64,000 bases of DNA from Micropruina sp. (lineage in GTDB: Bacteria; Actinomycetota; Actinomycetes; Propionibacteriales; Propionibacteriaceae), in assembly GCA_016711205.1 (NCBI GenBank), contig JADJTM010000001.1:1758865-1822864 (forward strand). The letters run 5' to 3'. Under the pieces are notes generated by a model. That model had not been told where the DNA came from, did no database searches, and saw nothing but the letters and a program-made list of their open reading frames with translations. Made by a program: the position numbers and the translations under genes. Within the stretch, counting starts at the first letter, position 1, and every line of letters starts with the position of its first letter. Below are positions 8,829-18,210 of this stretch, in pieces.

Positions 8829-9045
8829 GTCACGCACACGCTCACCCTAGTGGTGCGTGGCCGCCCGACCGTTGCCCGGCCATTCGCCTGGCCGGTCCGG
8901 GACCGAATCCACGAGAATTGCACGCCAGGCGAAGGGACACGCCTACCGGTGGGCGGGTCGCCCGGGCTGCCGTGCGATTCTCGGACCCTCCCGCCGCCAC
9001 GGGTGGCGCGGGCCGCGGAGCGCGCACCACCGTTAGGCTGAGGCG

Positions 9046-9594
9046 GTGCTCGCCGATTCCGTCCGACTGGCCCTCCCCGCCGAGGCTGCGCAGCTCGCGG
9101 CGATCCAGCGCCGGGGCTGGGTGCAGCAACTGCCGGCCGAGCTCGCCGACTCCGTGCTGGCCGAGGTCGACCTGGAGGCCATGACCGCCTCGTGGCATGC
9201 GGCCATCGTCCGACCGCCGCTGGCGCAGTTCCGGGTGCTGGCTGCCATCGCGGACGAGCGAGTGGTGGGGTTCGCGGCGCTCGGACCCAGCGCCGACGCC
9301 GATGCCGAACCGGGCACGGACGGCCTGGTGGCCGAGTTCACCATCGACCCGCAGGCGCAGCGCAGCGGCCACGGCTCCCGGCTGCTCAACGCCTGCGTCG
9401 ACACCCTGCGGGCCGACGGCTTCGAGCGCGCCACCTGGTGGGTTCGCTCGACCGACGACGTGTTGCGCGGCTTCCTGGTGGACGCGGGCTGGGCCCCGGA
9501 CGGCAGCCACCAGGAGGTAGGTACCGACGACGACCGCGTCCGGCTGAAGCTGATCAGGCTGCACACCGACATCAAGGCGCGCTCTTCGGTGTGA
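9046..9594 (+). CDS. GNAT-family N-acetyltransferase
   Basis: 182-residue acetyltransferase of unknown substrate. A GTG start gives MLADSVRLALPAEAAQLAAIQRR. Motif A of the GNAT fold is VAEFTIDPQAQRSGHGSRLL (about 98–117), with the pyrophosphate-binding QRSGHG segment. It is followed by ERATWWV and a C-terminal FLVDAGW motif. It stands alone, 96 bases before the CoA-hydrolase gene. Confidence 0.85.
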   Translation: MLADSVRLALPAEAAQLAAIQRRGWVQQLPAELADSVLAEVDLEAMTASWHAAIVRPPLAQFRVLAAIADERVVGFAALGPSADADAEPGTDGLVAEFTIDPQAQRSGHGSRLLNACVDTLRADGFERATWWVRSTDDVLRGFLVDAGWAPDGSHQEVGTDDDRVRLKLIRLHTDIKARSSV

Positions 9595-9690
9595 TTTGTG
9601 TCGGGTTCGACGGCACCCCTGCGGTTGATCCGCCACGCTGGGGTTGAACACCACACGGCAGGCCGAGCGCCACCACGAAGGAGGACGAGG

Positions 9691-10986
9691 ATGTCCCATC
9701 AGCAGCAACTCGACCGGTTGCGCACCGATCCGGCCACGGCCGTGCAGGTGGTGCGTGACGGCGACACCATTGTGGTGCCGATCGCCGCCGGCGAACCGCC
9801 CGCACTGCTCACCGCACTGTCCGAGCGCCGCGAGCACCTGCGCGGGGTCGTGGTGTCGCAACTGCTCGGCCTGGGTCGCTATGAGTACCTGAGCGAGGCC
9901 CACGCCGGCCACATCCGGCACTCATCGCCGTTTCTCGGGGCGGCCACCCGCGCCGGGGCCGAGGAGGGCTGGATCGACTGGGTGCCCGCCCACTTCTCCG
10001 AGGTTCCGGTGCTCATCCGGCAAGGGCTGATGCCGTGCGATGTGGTGTTCGCGCAGGTGTCGCCGATGAGCGCGGACGGCCTGTTCGCGCTCGGCGTCAG
10101 CACCGACTACACCCTGGCCGCCATCGAGAAGGCGCGCGCCGTGGTGCTCGAGCTGAACCCACAGTTGCCGTTCACCTACGGCAACTGCCACGTGCACATC
10201 GATCAGGTCACCCACGTGGTGGACGGCACCACCGCCTTGGTCGAGCTCGCACCGTCGGTGATCGGGCCCACCCAGGTCGCGATCGCCGAGCATGTCGCCG
10301 CACTGATTCCCGACGGCAGCACGCTGCAGATCGGCATCGGCGGCATTCCGGACGCCGTGGTCAAGCACCTGATGACCAAGAACGACCTGGGCCTGCACAC
10401 CGAGATGCTGGGCGACGGCACCCTGTCGCTGATCGAGGCCGGGGTGATCACCAACGCCCGCAAGAACCTGCACCCCGGCAAGATGATCGCCACGTTCGCC
10501 CTTGGTTCGGCCCGGCTGTACGAGTTCATGGACCATCACCCGCACCTCGAGCTGCACCCCGTCGACTACACCAACGCCCCCGCGTCCGCCAGCCGCAACG
10601 ACAACCTGCACTCGATCAACGGCACCCTCGCGGTGGACTTCTTCGGCCAGTGCGCCTCCGAATCGCTGGGCCGGCGCCCGTTCTCGGGCCCCGGCGGCCA
10701 GGTCGACTTCGTCCGGGCAGCCAACGCCTCCCGGGGCGGCAAGTCGATCATCGTGCTGCCCGCCACCGCCAAGGGCGACACGATCAGCCGGATCGTCGCC
10801 GGTCACGGCCCCGGCACCCCGATCACCACCGGCAAGAACGACGTCGACCACGTGGTGACCGAGTTCGGCGTCGCGCGGCTGCGTGGACGCTCGGTGCGCG
10901 ACCGAACCCGATCCCTGATCGAGATCGCCCACCCGGCCTTTCGTGACGAACTCACCCAGCAGGCCAAGGATCTGCGCCTCTGGTGA
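9691..10986 (+). CDS. Acetyl-CoA hydrolase/transferase family protein
   Basis: Transfers or hydrolyses CoA from short acyl-CoAs; related to 4-hydroxybutyrate CoA-transferase, Cat1 and yeast Ach1. An AAGGAGG box precedes the ATG by 6–7 bases. The protein has 431 residues, normal for the family. Conserved features are the glycine-rich GIGGIPDAV and the LHTEMLGDG segment that carries the catalytic glutamate; the C-terminus has VVTEFGVARLRG. An acetate or succinate CoA-transferase role is likely, but the acceptor cannot be assigned from sequence alone. Confidence 0.88.
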   Translation: MSHQQQLDRLRTDPATAVQVVRDGDTIVVPIAAGEPPALLTALSERREHLRGVVVSQLLGLGRYEYLSEAHAGHIRHSSPFLGAATRAGAEEGWIDWVPAHFSEVPVLIRQGLMPCDVVFAQVSPMSADGLFALGVSTDYTLAAIEKARAVVLELNPQLPFTYGNCHVHIDQVTHVVDGTTALVELAPSVIGPTQVAIAEHVAALIPDGSTLQIGIGGIPDAVVKHLMTKNDLGLHTEMLGDGTLSLIEAGVITNARKNLHPGKMIATFALGSARLYEFMDHHPHLELHPVDYTNAPASASRNDNLHSINGTLAVDFFGQCASESLGRRPFSGPGGQVDFVRAANASRGGKSIIVLPATAKGDTISRIVAGHGPGTPITTGKNDVDHVVTEFGVARLRGRSVRDRTRSLIEIAHPAFRDELTQQAKDLRLW

Positions 10987-11029
10987 CGCCACTGGCTCTC
11001 GCCCGACCGGCCCGCCTACGGTGGGACGC

Positions 11030-12082
11030 ATGAGCGATGACCAGGTCGAGCACGTCAGTGGCGGTGTGTACTCCACGGAGGGCAAAGAGTTCACGCGAGA
11101 CACCCGCTACATCAACGACCGCATCGTGGCCGAGCCACAGGGTCCGGACGAGTGGCCCGCCGAGCCGGGCCGCTACCGGCTGATCGCCGCGCGGGCCTGC
11201 CCCTGGGCGAATCGGGCGATCATCGTCCGCCGCCTGCTGGGCCTCGAGGACGCCTTCTCGCTCGGCCTGCCCGGCCCCACCCACGACGCCGACTCGTGGA
11301 CCTTCGACCTCGACCCCGGCGGCGTCGACCCGGTGCTGGGCATCCACCGGCTCAAAGACGCCTACCTGAAGCGGTTTCCGGACTATCCGCGCGGCATCAC
11401 CGTGCCGGCCATGGTCGAGATCGCCAGCGGCGAGGTGGTCACCAACGACTTCGCGCAGCTCACCGAGGACTTCTCGACCCAGTGGAGGCCCCACCAGCGC
11501 GAGGGCGCTCCCGACCTGTGGCCGTCCGAGCACGCGGACGAGCAGCGAGAGGTGATACAGCGGATCTACACCGAGGTGAACAACGGCGTCTACCGGTGCG
11601 GATTCGCCGGCAGCCAGGAAGCCTACGACGCCGCCTTCGACCGGCTCTGGACGGCGCTGGACTGGCTCGAAGCCCGGCTCAGCACCCGTCGCTACCTGAT
11701 CGGCGACACGATCACCGAGGCGGACGTGCGGCTGTTCACCACCCTGGTGCGCTTCGACCCCGTCTACCACGGGCACTTCAAGTGCAACCGCAGCAAGCTG
11801 GCCGAACTACCCGCGCTGTGGGGGTACGCCCGCGACCTGTACCAGACCCCGGGCTTCGGCGACACGGTCGACTTCGTGCAGATCAAGCAGCACTACTACA
11901 TCGTGCATCGCGACCTGAACCCGCTCGGCATCGTGCCGAAGGGGCCGGACCTCTCCGGCTGGCTGACCGAGCACGGCCGCGCGGCGCTGGGTGGCCGTCC
12001 GTTCGGTGACGGCACGCCGCCCGGCCCGGTACGCGCCGGCGACGAGGTACCGAACCCGGGCGTTCTGACATCACCCGTCTGA
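11030..12082 (+). CDS. Glutathionyl-hydroquinone reductase-like protein (Ecm4/YqjG family)
   Basis: Xi-class glutathione-transferase-like enzyme that reduces thiolated hydroquinones. It has 350 residues. The signature RACPWANR carries the catalytic Cys57, and the GST-like C-terminal domain (YLIGDTITEADVRLFTTLVRFD) is complete. Since Actinobacteria make mycothiol rather than glutathione, the thiol partner may be mycothiol (inference). The last residues (TSPV) and the stop codon are encoded inside a copy of the 80-bp repeat that starts at 12063, so the repeat has supplied the end of the reading frame. Confidence 0.88.
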   Translation: MSDDQVEHVSGGVYSTEGKEFTRDTRYINDRIVAEPQGPDEWPAEPGRYRLIAARACPWANRAIIVRRLLGLEDAFSLGLPGPTHDADSWTFDLDPGGVDPVLGIHRLKDAYLKRFPDYPRGITVPAMVEIASGEVVTNDFAQLTEDFSTQWRPHQREGAPDLWPSEHADEQREVIQRIYTEVNNGVYRCGFAGSQEAYDAAFDRLWTALDWLEARLSTRRYLIGDTITEADVRLFTTLVRFDPVYHGHFKCNRSKLAELPALWGYARDLYQTPGFGDTVDFVQIKQHYYIVHRDLNPLGIVPKGPDLSGWLTEHGRAALGGRPFGDGTPPGPVRAGDEVPNPGVLTSPV

Positions 12083-12142
12083 GTGAGCGCCGAACCCGGC
12101 GTGTCGCCGACCGACACCCCGACTGGTGTCAGGATTTCAGAA
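12063..12142. repeat. 80-bp dispersed element, copy B
   Basis: Second 80-base copy, beginning TTCTGACATCACCCG and ending GGATTTCAGAA. It fills nearly the whole space between two convergent genes and overlaps the 3' end of the hydroquinone reductase gene by 20 bases. Confidence 0.85.
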
Positions 12143-12152
12143 TGGTCGCGGG

Positions 12153-13172
12153 TCACGTCCACAGCGAGTGATAGGCGTTGATCGCCGGCTGGCCGCCGAG
12201 GTGCGCGTACAAGACGGTCGAGTCCCGGGCGATCTCACCCGAGCGCACCAGGTCGATCAGGCCGGCCAGCGACTTGCCCTCGTACACCGGGTCGGTGATC
12301 ATCGCCTCCAGCTGGGCACCCAGCGCGATGGCGTTCATCGTGGACTCGACCGGAATGCCGTACAGCTCGCCCGCCCAGCCCTCCAGGACGGTGATCTCGT
12401 CGTCGCGCAACTCCCTGCCGAGCTCGATCAGCTCCGCGGTGTGCCGCGCGATCCGTCCGACCTGGTCGCGGGTCTTGGCCAGTGTCGCGGAGGCGTCGAT
12501 GCCCAGCACCCGGCGCTTCACCCCGGTGAGATCCTCCAGCGCGGCGAAGCCGGCGATCATGCCCGCGTGCGTCGAGCCGGTCACCGTGCACACGATGATG
12601 GTGTCGAAGTAGACGCCGAGCTGCTTCTCTTGCTCGGCCACTTCGAAGGCCCAGTTGGCGAAACCCAGCCCGCCGAGCGGGTGCTCGGAGGCCCCCGCCG
12701 GGATCGGGTAGGGCTGGCCGCCGGCGGCCTCGACCTCAGCCAGCGCGTCCTTCCACGAGTCGCGCAGGCCGATGTCGAAGCCGGACGGGTCGAGCCGCGC
12801 GTCGGCGCCCATCATGCGGGACAGCAGAATGTTGCCGACCTTGTCGTTGACCGGGTCGTCCCAGGGCACCCACTTCTCCTGCACCAGCCGGCATTTCAGG
12901 CCCAGATGCGCGGCAACGGCCGCCACCTGCCGGGTGTGGTTGGACTGGTATCCGCCGATCGAGACCAGCGTGTCGGCACCGGTGGCGAGCACGTCCGGCA
13001 CGATGTATTCGAGCTTGCGCACCTTGTTGCCGCCGAACGCCAGGCCGCTGTTGACGTCCTCGCGCTTGGCCCAGACCTGCGCGCCGCCGAGGTGCTGACT
13101 GAGCCGTTTCAGGTGCTGGACGGGGCTCGGCCCGAAGGTCAGCGGGTAGCGGGGAAAGTCGGCGATCGACAT
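12153..13172 (-). CDS. acdS: 1-aminocyclopropane-1-carboxylate deaminase
   Basis: PLP enzyme that splits ACC, the plant ethylene precursor, into 2-oxobutyrate and ammonia; the family also contains D-cysteine desulfhydrases. The protein has 339 residues and follows the Pseudomonas AcdS sequence from RYPLTFGPSP to the C-terminus. The PLP lysine is K50 in GGNKVRKLEY. Residues linked with ACC specificity appear conserved: the Tyr-Glu of DPVYEGKS, the Tyr of ELYGIP and the GGYQSNHTRQ phosphate loop. A plant- or soil-associated life style would fit. D-cysteine desulfhydrase remains the alternative. Confidence 0.88.
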   Translation of the reverse strand: MSIADFPRYPLTFGPSPVQHLKRLSQHLGGAQVWAKREDVNSGLAFGGNKVRKLEYIVPDVLATGADTLVSIGGYQSNHTRQVAAVAAHLGLKCRLVQEKWVPWDDPVNDKVGNILLSRMMGADARLDPSGFDIGLRDSWKDALAEVEAAGGQPYPIPAGASEHPLGGLGFANWAFEVAEQEKQLGVYFDTIIVCTVTGSTHAGMIAGFAALEDLTGVKRRVLGIDASATLAKTRDQVGRIARHTAELIELGRELRDDEITVLEGWAGELYGIPVESTMNAIALGAQLEAMITDPVYEGKSLAGLIDLVRSGEIARDSTVLYAHLGGQPAINAYHSLWT

Positions 13173-13219
13173 GGGCCTGTCCTGTTCGGTTCCAAAGTGG
13201 GGTCGTGATGAGTCGGGTG

Positions 13220-13912
13220 TCAGCGGCGGACGGGTAGCTGGGTGGCGGTCAGGTCGACGACCAGGCCCTCCGGCTGGACCGCGATCGCGGTGACCTGAAT
13301 GTTGTCGTCCGCGGCCAGGGAGATCGGTTTCACCACCCGTTCGATGATCTGCTGCGCGACGGTTTCGGCGATGGCGACGCCCGCGACGTCGATGCGGGAC
13401 TGTTCGAGATCCACCTGCTGCTCGGCGACGTCCAGTTGGGGCACGGCCGAAATACCGATCTTGAGGGAGTTCAAGCCCAGGATGTCGACGGTGTAGGTGA
13501 CCAGCACGCGTCCGTCGTTGCCGTGGGCGACGGGCAGCCCGGCCACCTCGCTCAGGGCGTCATAGCCCAGCGTGCCGGTCAGGTCGGCCCGACCGATCAC
13601 CGCCTCACTGGCGCTGACCAGCCGAATGTCGGACGCCTGGTAGGTGATCGCCGTGACGGGCACCGCGTGCTGCTCGAAGGGCACCGTGGCGGACGCGGCC
13701 GTACCCGAGACGTCGACGAACCGGCCCTGGGCGAGGGCGGCGAGCACGGATCCGCCGGCCAGCGTCACCGTCGGCTGTTTCAGGTCGAGGTCTGCGTTCG
13801 CGAGGCCCTGCTGCGCCTGCGACTGCACCAGTGCGCGCACCCCGAACTCGGCACCGACCAGTAATGCGACCACCACCAGCATCACGATCAGAATGTTGCG
13901 CAACGCCTTCAT
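13220..13912 (-). CDS. LmeA/DUF2993-family phospholipid-binding protein
   Basis: 230-residue exported or membrane-anchored protein. An N-terminal hydrophobic helix (about 5–25, ILIVMLVVVALLVGAEFG) is followed by the DUF2993 domain, recognisable from the ITYQASDIRLVSAS and AVQPEGLVVDLTAT segments. Mycobacterial LmeA binds phospholipid and acts in lipoglycan maturation in the envelope; a similar periplasmic lipid-handling role is inferred. It lies 33 bases downstream of dapB and may be cotranscribed. Confidence 0.82.
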   Translation of the reverse strand: MKALRNILIVMLVVVALLVGAEFGVRALVQSQAQQGLANADLDLKQPTVTLAGGSVLAALAQGRFVDVSGTAASATVPFEQHAVPVTAITYQASDIRLVSASEAVIGRADLTGTLGYDALSEVAGLPVAHGNDGRVLVTYTVDILGLNSLKIGISAVPQLDVAEQQVDLEQSRIDVAGVAIAETVAQQIIERVVKPISLAADDNIQVTAIAVQPEGLVVDLTATQLPVRR

Positions 13913-13945
13913 GTCACGTCCTCGACTTTCCGGCTGCCCGGCGGT

Positions 13946-14677
13946 TCACAGGCCGAGGATCGAATCGATGCCGACGGTGAGGCCCGGCCGGCCGCGCACC
14001 GCGCGCACCCCTGCGATCACCCCGGGCATGAACGACACCCGGTCCAGCGAGTCGTGACGAATGGTCAACGTCTCCCCCTCACCGCCGAACAGCACCTCCT
14101 GGTGAGCGATCAGGCCACGCAGCCGCACACTGTGCACGTGGACGCCGCCGACCTCGGCGCCCCGCGCACCGGGCAGGGACGAGGTGGTCGCGTCCGGCAC
14201 CGGGCCGAGACCGGCTTCTGCACGGGCGGCGGCGATCCTGCCGGCGGTCGCCGCCGAGGTGCCGGACGGAGCGTCCGCTTTGTTCGGGTGATGCAGTTCG
14301 ATCACTTCGACCGACTCGAAGAACCGGGCGGCCTGCTCGCTGAAGTGCATCATCAGCACGGCACCGATCGAGAAGTTGGCTGCGACCAGCACTCCGACGC
14401 CGGCCTGCTCGGCCTGCTGCCTGATCGTGGCCAGCCGCTCATCGGTGAAGCCCGTGGTGCCGACAACGACGGCGATGCCGCGCTCCAGGCACCAGGCGAT
14501 GTTGCCCATCACGGCGTCCGGGTGGGTGAAGTCGACGACCACCTCGGCCTGCTCGACCGGCGTGCGGTCGTCCCCGACGTCCACGGCCGCGACGAGCTCG
14601 AGCCCCGCGGCGGCCTCGACGGCCCGGACGACCTCGGCGCCCATGCGTCCGCGGGCTCCGAAAACGGCTACCTTCAT
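13946..14677 (-). CDS. dapB: 4-hydroxy-tetrahydrodipicolinate reductase
   Basis: NAD(P)H-dependent step of lysine and meso-diaminopimelate synthesis. It has 243 residues. The N-terminal Rossmann motif is VFGARGRMG (4–12). Substrate and catalytic residues lie in ELHHPNKADAPSGT (about 131–144), and the C-terminal FMPGVIAGVRAV is typical. An ATG with an AGGAGG-type site is used. Confidence 0.96.
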   Translation of the reverse strand: MKVAVFGARGRMGAEVVRAVEAAAGLELVAAVDVGDDRTPVEQAEVVVDFTHPDAVMGNIAWCLERGIAVVVGTTGFTDERLATIRQQAEQAGVGVLVAANFSIGAVLMMHFSEQAARFFESVEVIELHHPNKADAPSGTSAATAGRIAAARAEAGLGPVPDATTSSLPGARGAEVGGVHVHSVRLRGLIAHQEVLFGGEGETLTIRHDSLDRVSFMPGVIAGVRAVRGRPGLTVGIDSILGL

Positions 14678-14743
14678 CGATCCTCCTGGTCGCGGCGCGA
14701 ACGGCTACCCGGGCTCAGCGGGACTGCTGCCACCTTAGTGACT

Positions 14744-14832
14744 GCGGATCGATGCCGCCGCGGACGCTCATGGGGCCCGGCCCTGCGGCTGGCCGTTTCG
14801 GTGCGGGCGGGCCGGCGGATCGATGCCGCCGC
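14744..14832. repeat. Duplicated hairpin downstream of prs
   Basis: The 18-base sequence GCGGATCGATGCCGCCGC occurs at 14744–14761 and again at 14815–14832. Each copy can fold as GCGG–ATCGATG–CCGC, the right copy extending to CGGCGG/CCGCCG. They lie just past the prs stop on the minus strand. A terminator or processing role is plausible, but no U-tract is visible. Confidence 0.5.
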
Positions 14833-14839
14833 CGAAGGC

Positions 14840-15790
14840 TCAGGGCGCGTCGAACAGCGACGAGATCGACTCGCCGCTGTTGATCCGGCGGACGGCCTCG
14901 GCGAACAGCGGCGCCACCGTCAGCACGGTCAGCTTCTGCAGGTCGCCGGCGACCCGGGGCGGCACCGTGTTGGTGCAGACGATCTCTTTGAGGTCGTCCT
15001 GAGCGTTCAGCCGCTCGACGGCCGGGCCGGTGAACAGCCCGTGCACGCAGGCCGCCGAGATCGAGTTGACGCCGACCTCGCGCAGCTTGTCGAACAGTTC
15101 GACCAGCGACCCGGCGGTGGCGATCTCGTCGTCGAGCACGATCACGTCCTTGCCCGCGACATCGCCGACGATGCTGTCGATCACCACCCGGTCGTCGGTC
15201 AGCCGGCGCTTGGCCCCGGCCGCGACCGGCAGATCGAGCAGCCGGGCGAACTGGTTGGCCTCCTTGACGTTGCCGAAGTCGGGCGACACCACCACGGTGT
15301 TCGACAGGTCGCCGTTGTTGCGAAAGTGCTCGGCGATCACGTGGTTGGCGTTCAGGTGGTCGACGGGCATCTCGAACATGCCGTGCACCTGCGGCGAGTG
15401 CAGCGCCATCGTGACCACCCGCTGGGCACCGGCCTTGTGCAGCAGATCGGCCACCAGCCGGGCGCCGATCGAGATGCGCGGGGCGTCCTTCTTGTCGCTG
15501 CGGGCGTAGGCGTAGTGCGGCATCACGACGGTGAGATGCCCGGCGGACGCACCGCGCGCCGCGTCCAGCATCAGCAGCAGTTCGACCAGGTTCTCCTGCA
15601 CCGGCGGCACCAGCGGCTGCACGATGAACACGTCGCGCTTGCGGCAGTTGCCGTCCAGGTGCACCTGCAGGCAGTCGTTGCTGAACCGGGTGGTCTGCGA
15701 CGGCGTGAGCTCGATGCCGAGCAGGTCGCACACCTCCTCGGCGAACGCCTTGTTGGCCGAACCTGAGAAAACCGTGATGTCGTCGGTCAC
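14840..15790 (-). CDS. prs: Ribose-phosphate pyrophosphokinase
   Basis: Makes PRPP from ribose 5-phosphate and ATP for nucleotide, histidine and tryptophan synthesis. The GTG at 15790 starts VTDDITVFSGSANKAFAEEV, giving 316 residues; upstream extension is not family-like. Key segments: FSNDCLQV, MPHYAYARSDKKDAPR with the catalytic-region histidine, KRRLTDDRVV, and the PRPP loop VLDDEIATAGS. The loop reads DDEIATAGS rather than the common DDMxDTAGT, and is followed by the characteristic VHGLFTG. It is not next to glmU, its partner in many genomes. Confidence 0.93.
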   Translation of the reverse strand: MTDDITVFSGSANKAFAEEVCDLLGIELTPSQTTRFSNDCLQVHLDGNCRKRDVFIVQPLVPPVQENLVELLLMLDAARGASAGHLTVVMPHYAYARSDKKDAPRISIGARLVADLLHKAGAQRVVTMALHSPQVHGMFEMPVDHLNANHVIAEHFRNNGDLSNTVVVSPDFGNVKEANQFARLLDLPVAAGAKRRLTDDRVVIDSIVGDVAGKDVIVLDDEIATAGSLVELFDKLREVGVNSISAACVHGLFTGPAVERLNAQDDLKEIVCTNTVPPRVAGDLQKLTVLTVAPLFAEAVRRINSGESISSLFDAP

Positions 15791-15854
15791 GAGCGCGAAG
15801 CCTAGCGGAGGATGGCGCGACGCCGACCAGGTCGGGGCGGACGCACCCAACGCC

Positions 15855-15916
15855 ACTGGACGGATATCCCGCCGGTTTCGGCGTAGACGGTGAAAGTCGT
15901 GGGACAACCGTCCAGT
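15855..15916. repeat. 62-bp palindromic element, copy 1
   Basis: Starts ACTGGACGGATATCCC and ends GGGACAACCGTCCAGT, so its ends are imperfect inverted repeats. The reverse complement matches 48868–48929 over the whole length, including the central CTTTCACCGTC segment. Located upstream of prs. Confidence 0.7.
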
Positions 15917-15958
15917 CGGGTGTGGACGGCGGGCCACCCCCCGTCCGCAACGAACGAA

Positions 15959-15984
15959 GGCCCCGGACGTCTCCGTCCGGGGCC
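15959..15984 (-). terminator. Hairpin terminator downstream of pnp
   Basis: Perfect 11-bp stem GGCCCCGGACG–TCTC–CGTCCGGGGCC, 25 bases past the pnp stop. On the minus strand it is followed by a mildly T-rich stretch (TTCGTTCGTTG). Confidence 0.7.
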
Positions 15985-16008
15985 ATCGGTGTCGTGTGCG
16001 ACGAGAGG

Positions 16009-18210
16009 TCAGCTCTCGGCGTCGACCTTGTCTTCGACCACCGGGATCAGCGACAGCTTGCCGCGATCGTCGATGTCGGAGATCTCGACCTGGATCTTCT
16101 GACCCACGCTGACCACGTCCTCGACGTTCTCGACCCGCTGGCCGTTGTTCAGCGCGCGCAGCTTGGTGACGTGCAGCAGGCCGTCCTTGCCGGGCAGCAG
16201 CGAGACGAAGGCACCGAAGTTCATCACCTTCACCACGGTGCCGAGGTAGCGCTCGCCACGCTCGGGCATGGTCGGGTTGGCGATCGCGTTGATCATCGAA
16301 CGCGCGGCGTCCGCGGCCTCGCCGTTGTCGGCACCGATGTAGATGGTGCCGTCGTCCTCGATGCTGATGTTGGCGCCGGTGTCGTCCTGGATCTGGTTGA
16401 TCATCTTGCCCTTGGGGCCGATCACCTCACCGATCTTGTCGACCGGGATCTTGATGGTGATGATCCGCGGCGCGAACGGCGACATCTCATCGGGCACGTC
16501 GATCGCCTCGCCCATCACGTCCAGCAGCGTGTGCCGGGCGTCGCGGGCCTGCAGCAGCGCACCGGCCAGCACGTCGGCGGGAATGCCGTTGAGCTTGGTG
16601 TCCAGCTGCAGGGCGGTGACGAAGTCACGGGTGCCAGCGACCTTGAAGTCCATGTCGCCCAGCGCGTCCTCGACGCCGAGAATGTCGGTCAGCGCCACGT
16701 AGCGGGTCTGGCCGTCGATCTCGTCGCTCATCAGGCCCATCGCGATGCCCGCGACCGGCGCCTTCAGCGGCACGCCGGCGTTCAGCAGCGCCAGCGTGGA
16801 CGCACACACCGAACCCATCGACGTCGAACCGTTCGAGCCCAGCGCCTCGGAGACCTGACGGATCGCGTAGGGGAACTCCTCGCGCTTGGGCAGCACCGGA
16901 ACCAGCGCCCGCTCGGCGAGCGCACCGTGGCCGATCTCGCGCCGCTTCGGCGAACCCACCCGGCCGGTCTCACCGGTGGAGTAGGGCGGGAAGTTGTAGT
17001 TGTGCATGTAGCGCTTGGTGTTCTCGGGCGCCAGGCTGTCGATCTTCTGCTCCATGTCGAGCATGTTCAGCGTGCTGACGCCCAGGATCTGGGTCTCGCC
17101 GCGCATGAACAACGCCGAACCGTGCACCCGGGGCAGCACGCCGACCTCGGCGCTCAGCGTGCGGATGTCGCGCAGCCCGCGACCGTCGATGCGGATCTCT
17201 TCGGTCAGCGTCTTGTGCCGCACGACCTTCTTGGTCAGTGCCCGGAAGGCACCAGTGATCTCTTTCTCGCGGCCCTCGAACCGGCCACCGAGTTCGCTGC
17301 GCAGGTCGGCGAGCAGGCTCTCGGTCGACACCTCGCGCTCGCTCTTGCCGACGATCGTCATGACGTTCTTGAGCCGCTCGGTGCCCGCCGCAGCGACGGC
17401 CTCGAAGACGTCCGGCTGGTAGTCGAGGAAGACCGGGAAGTTGCCGACGCTCTTGGGGAAGTGGGCGGCCAGCTCGACCTGGGCGTCGCACAGTGCCTTG
17501 ATGAACGGCTTGGACGCCTCCAGTCCGGCGGCCACCACCTCTTCGGTGGGGGCGGTGCGTCCGGAGCGGACCAGATCCCAGGTCTGCTCGGTGGATTCGG
17601 CCTCGACCATCATGATCGCGACGTCACCATCAGGCAGCACCCGGCCGGCCACCACCATGTCGAAGGCGGCGTCCTCGAGCTGCTTGACACTCGGGAAGCC
17701 GACCCAGTCGTTGCCGATCAGGGCGACGCGCACGCCGCCGACGGGGCCGGTGAACGGCAGGCCCGCCAGGGTGGTGGACGCCGAGCTGGCGTTGATGGCC
17801 AGTACGTCGTACAGCACGTCCGGGTTCAGCGACATGACGGTGACGACGACCTGGACCTCGTTGCGCAGGCCCTTGACGAAGCAGGGACGCAGCGGACGGT
17901 CGCACAGCCGGGCGGTCAGAATGGCGGCCTCGCCGGGACGTCCTTCGCGGCGGAAGAACGAGCCGGGAATGCGGCCGGCGGCGTACATGCGCTCTTCGAC
18001 GTCCACGGTGAGCGGAAAGAAGTCGATGCCGTCGCGCGGGTTGTTGGACGCGGTGGTGGCGGACAGCAGCATGGTGTCGCCGTCCAGGTAGACGGCGGCG
18101 CTGCCGTTGGCCTGACGGGCCAGCAGGCCCGACTCGAACCGGACGACGTGACGACCATGGGAGCCGTTGTCGATGACGGCTTCGGTGTACTGCAGATCAG
18201 GTCCCTCCAT
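16009..18210 (-). CDS. pnp: Polyribonucleotide nucleotidyltransferase (PNPase)
   Basis: Phosphorolytic 3'–5' exoribonuclease of the RNA degradation machinery; in Actinobacteria it can also polymerise. ATG at 18210 (MEGPDLQYTEAV) with an AAGGAG site; 733 residues. Two RNase PH domains (about 1–220 and 325–545; the first includes FFRREGRP), a KH domain around 595–655 (IGPKGKMINQI) and a C-terminal S1 domain (GTVVKVMNFGAFVSLLPGKDG) are all present. Downstream of rpsO on the same strand, the classical rpsO–pnp arrangement. Confidence 0.98.
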   Translation of the reverse strand: MEGPDLQYTEAVIDNGSHGRHVVRFESGLLARQANGSAAVYLDGDTMLLSATTASNNPRDGIDFFPLTVDVEERMYAAGRIPGSFFRREGRPGEAAILTARLCDRPLRPCFVKGLRNEVQVVVTVMSLNPDVLYDVLAINASSASTTLAGLPFTGPVGGVRVALIGNDWVGFPSVKQLEDAAFDMVVAGRVLPDGDVAIMMVEAESTEQTWDLVRSGRTAPTEEVVAAGLEASKPFIKALCDAQVELAAHFPKSVGNFPVFLDYQPDVFEAVAAAGTERLKNVMTIVGKSEREVSTESLLADLRSELGGRFEGREKEITGAFRALTKKVVRHKTLTEEIRIDGRGLRDIRTLSAEVGVLPRVHGSALFMRGETQILGVSTLNMLDMEQKIDSLAPENTKRYMHNYNFPPYSTGETGRVGSPKRREIGHGALAERALVPVLPKREEFPYAIRQVSEALGSNGSTSMGSVCASTLALLNAGVPLKAPVAGIAMGLMSDEIDGQTRYVALTDILGVEDALGDMDFKVAGTRDFVTALQLDTKLNGIPADVLAGALLQARDARHTLLDVMGEAIDVPDEMSPFAPRIITIKIPVDKIGEVIGPKGKMINQIQDDTGANISIEDDGTIYIGADNGEAADAARSMINAIANPTMPERGERYLGTVVKVMNFGAFVSLLPGKDGLLHVTKLRALNNGQRVENVEDVVSVGQKIQVEISDIDDRGKLSLIPVVEDKVDAES

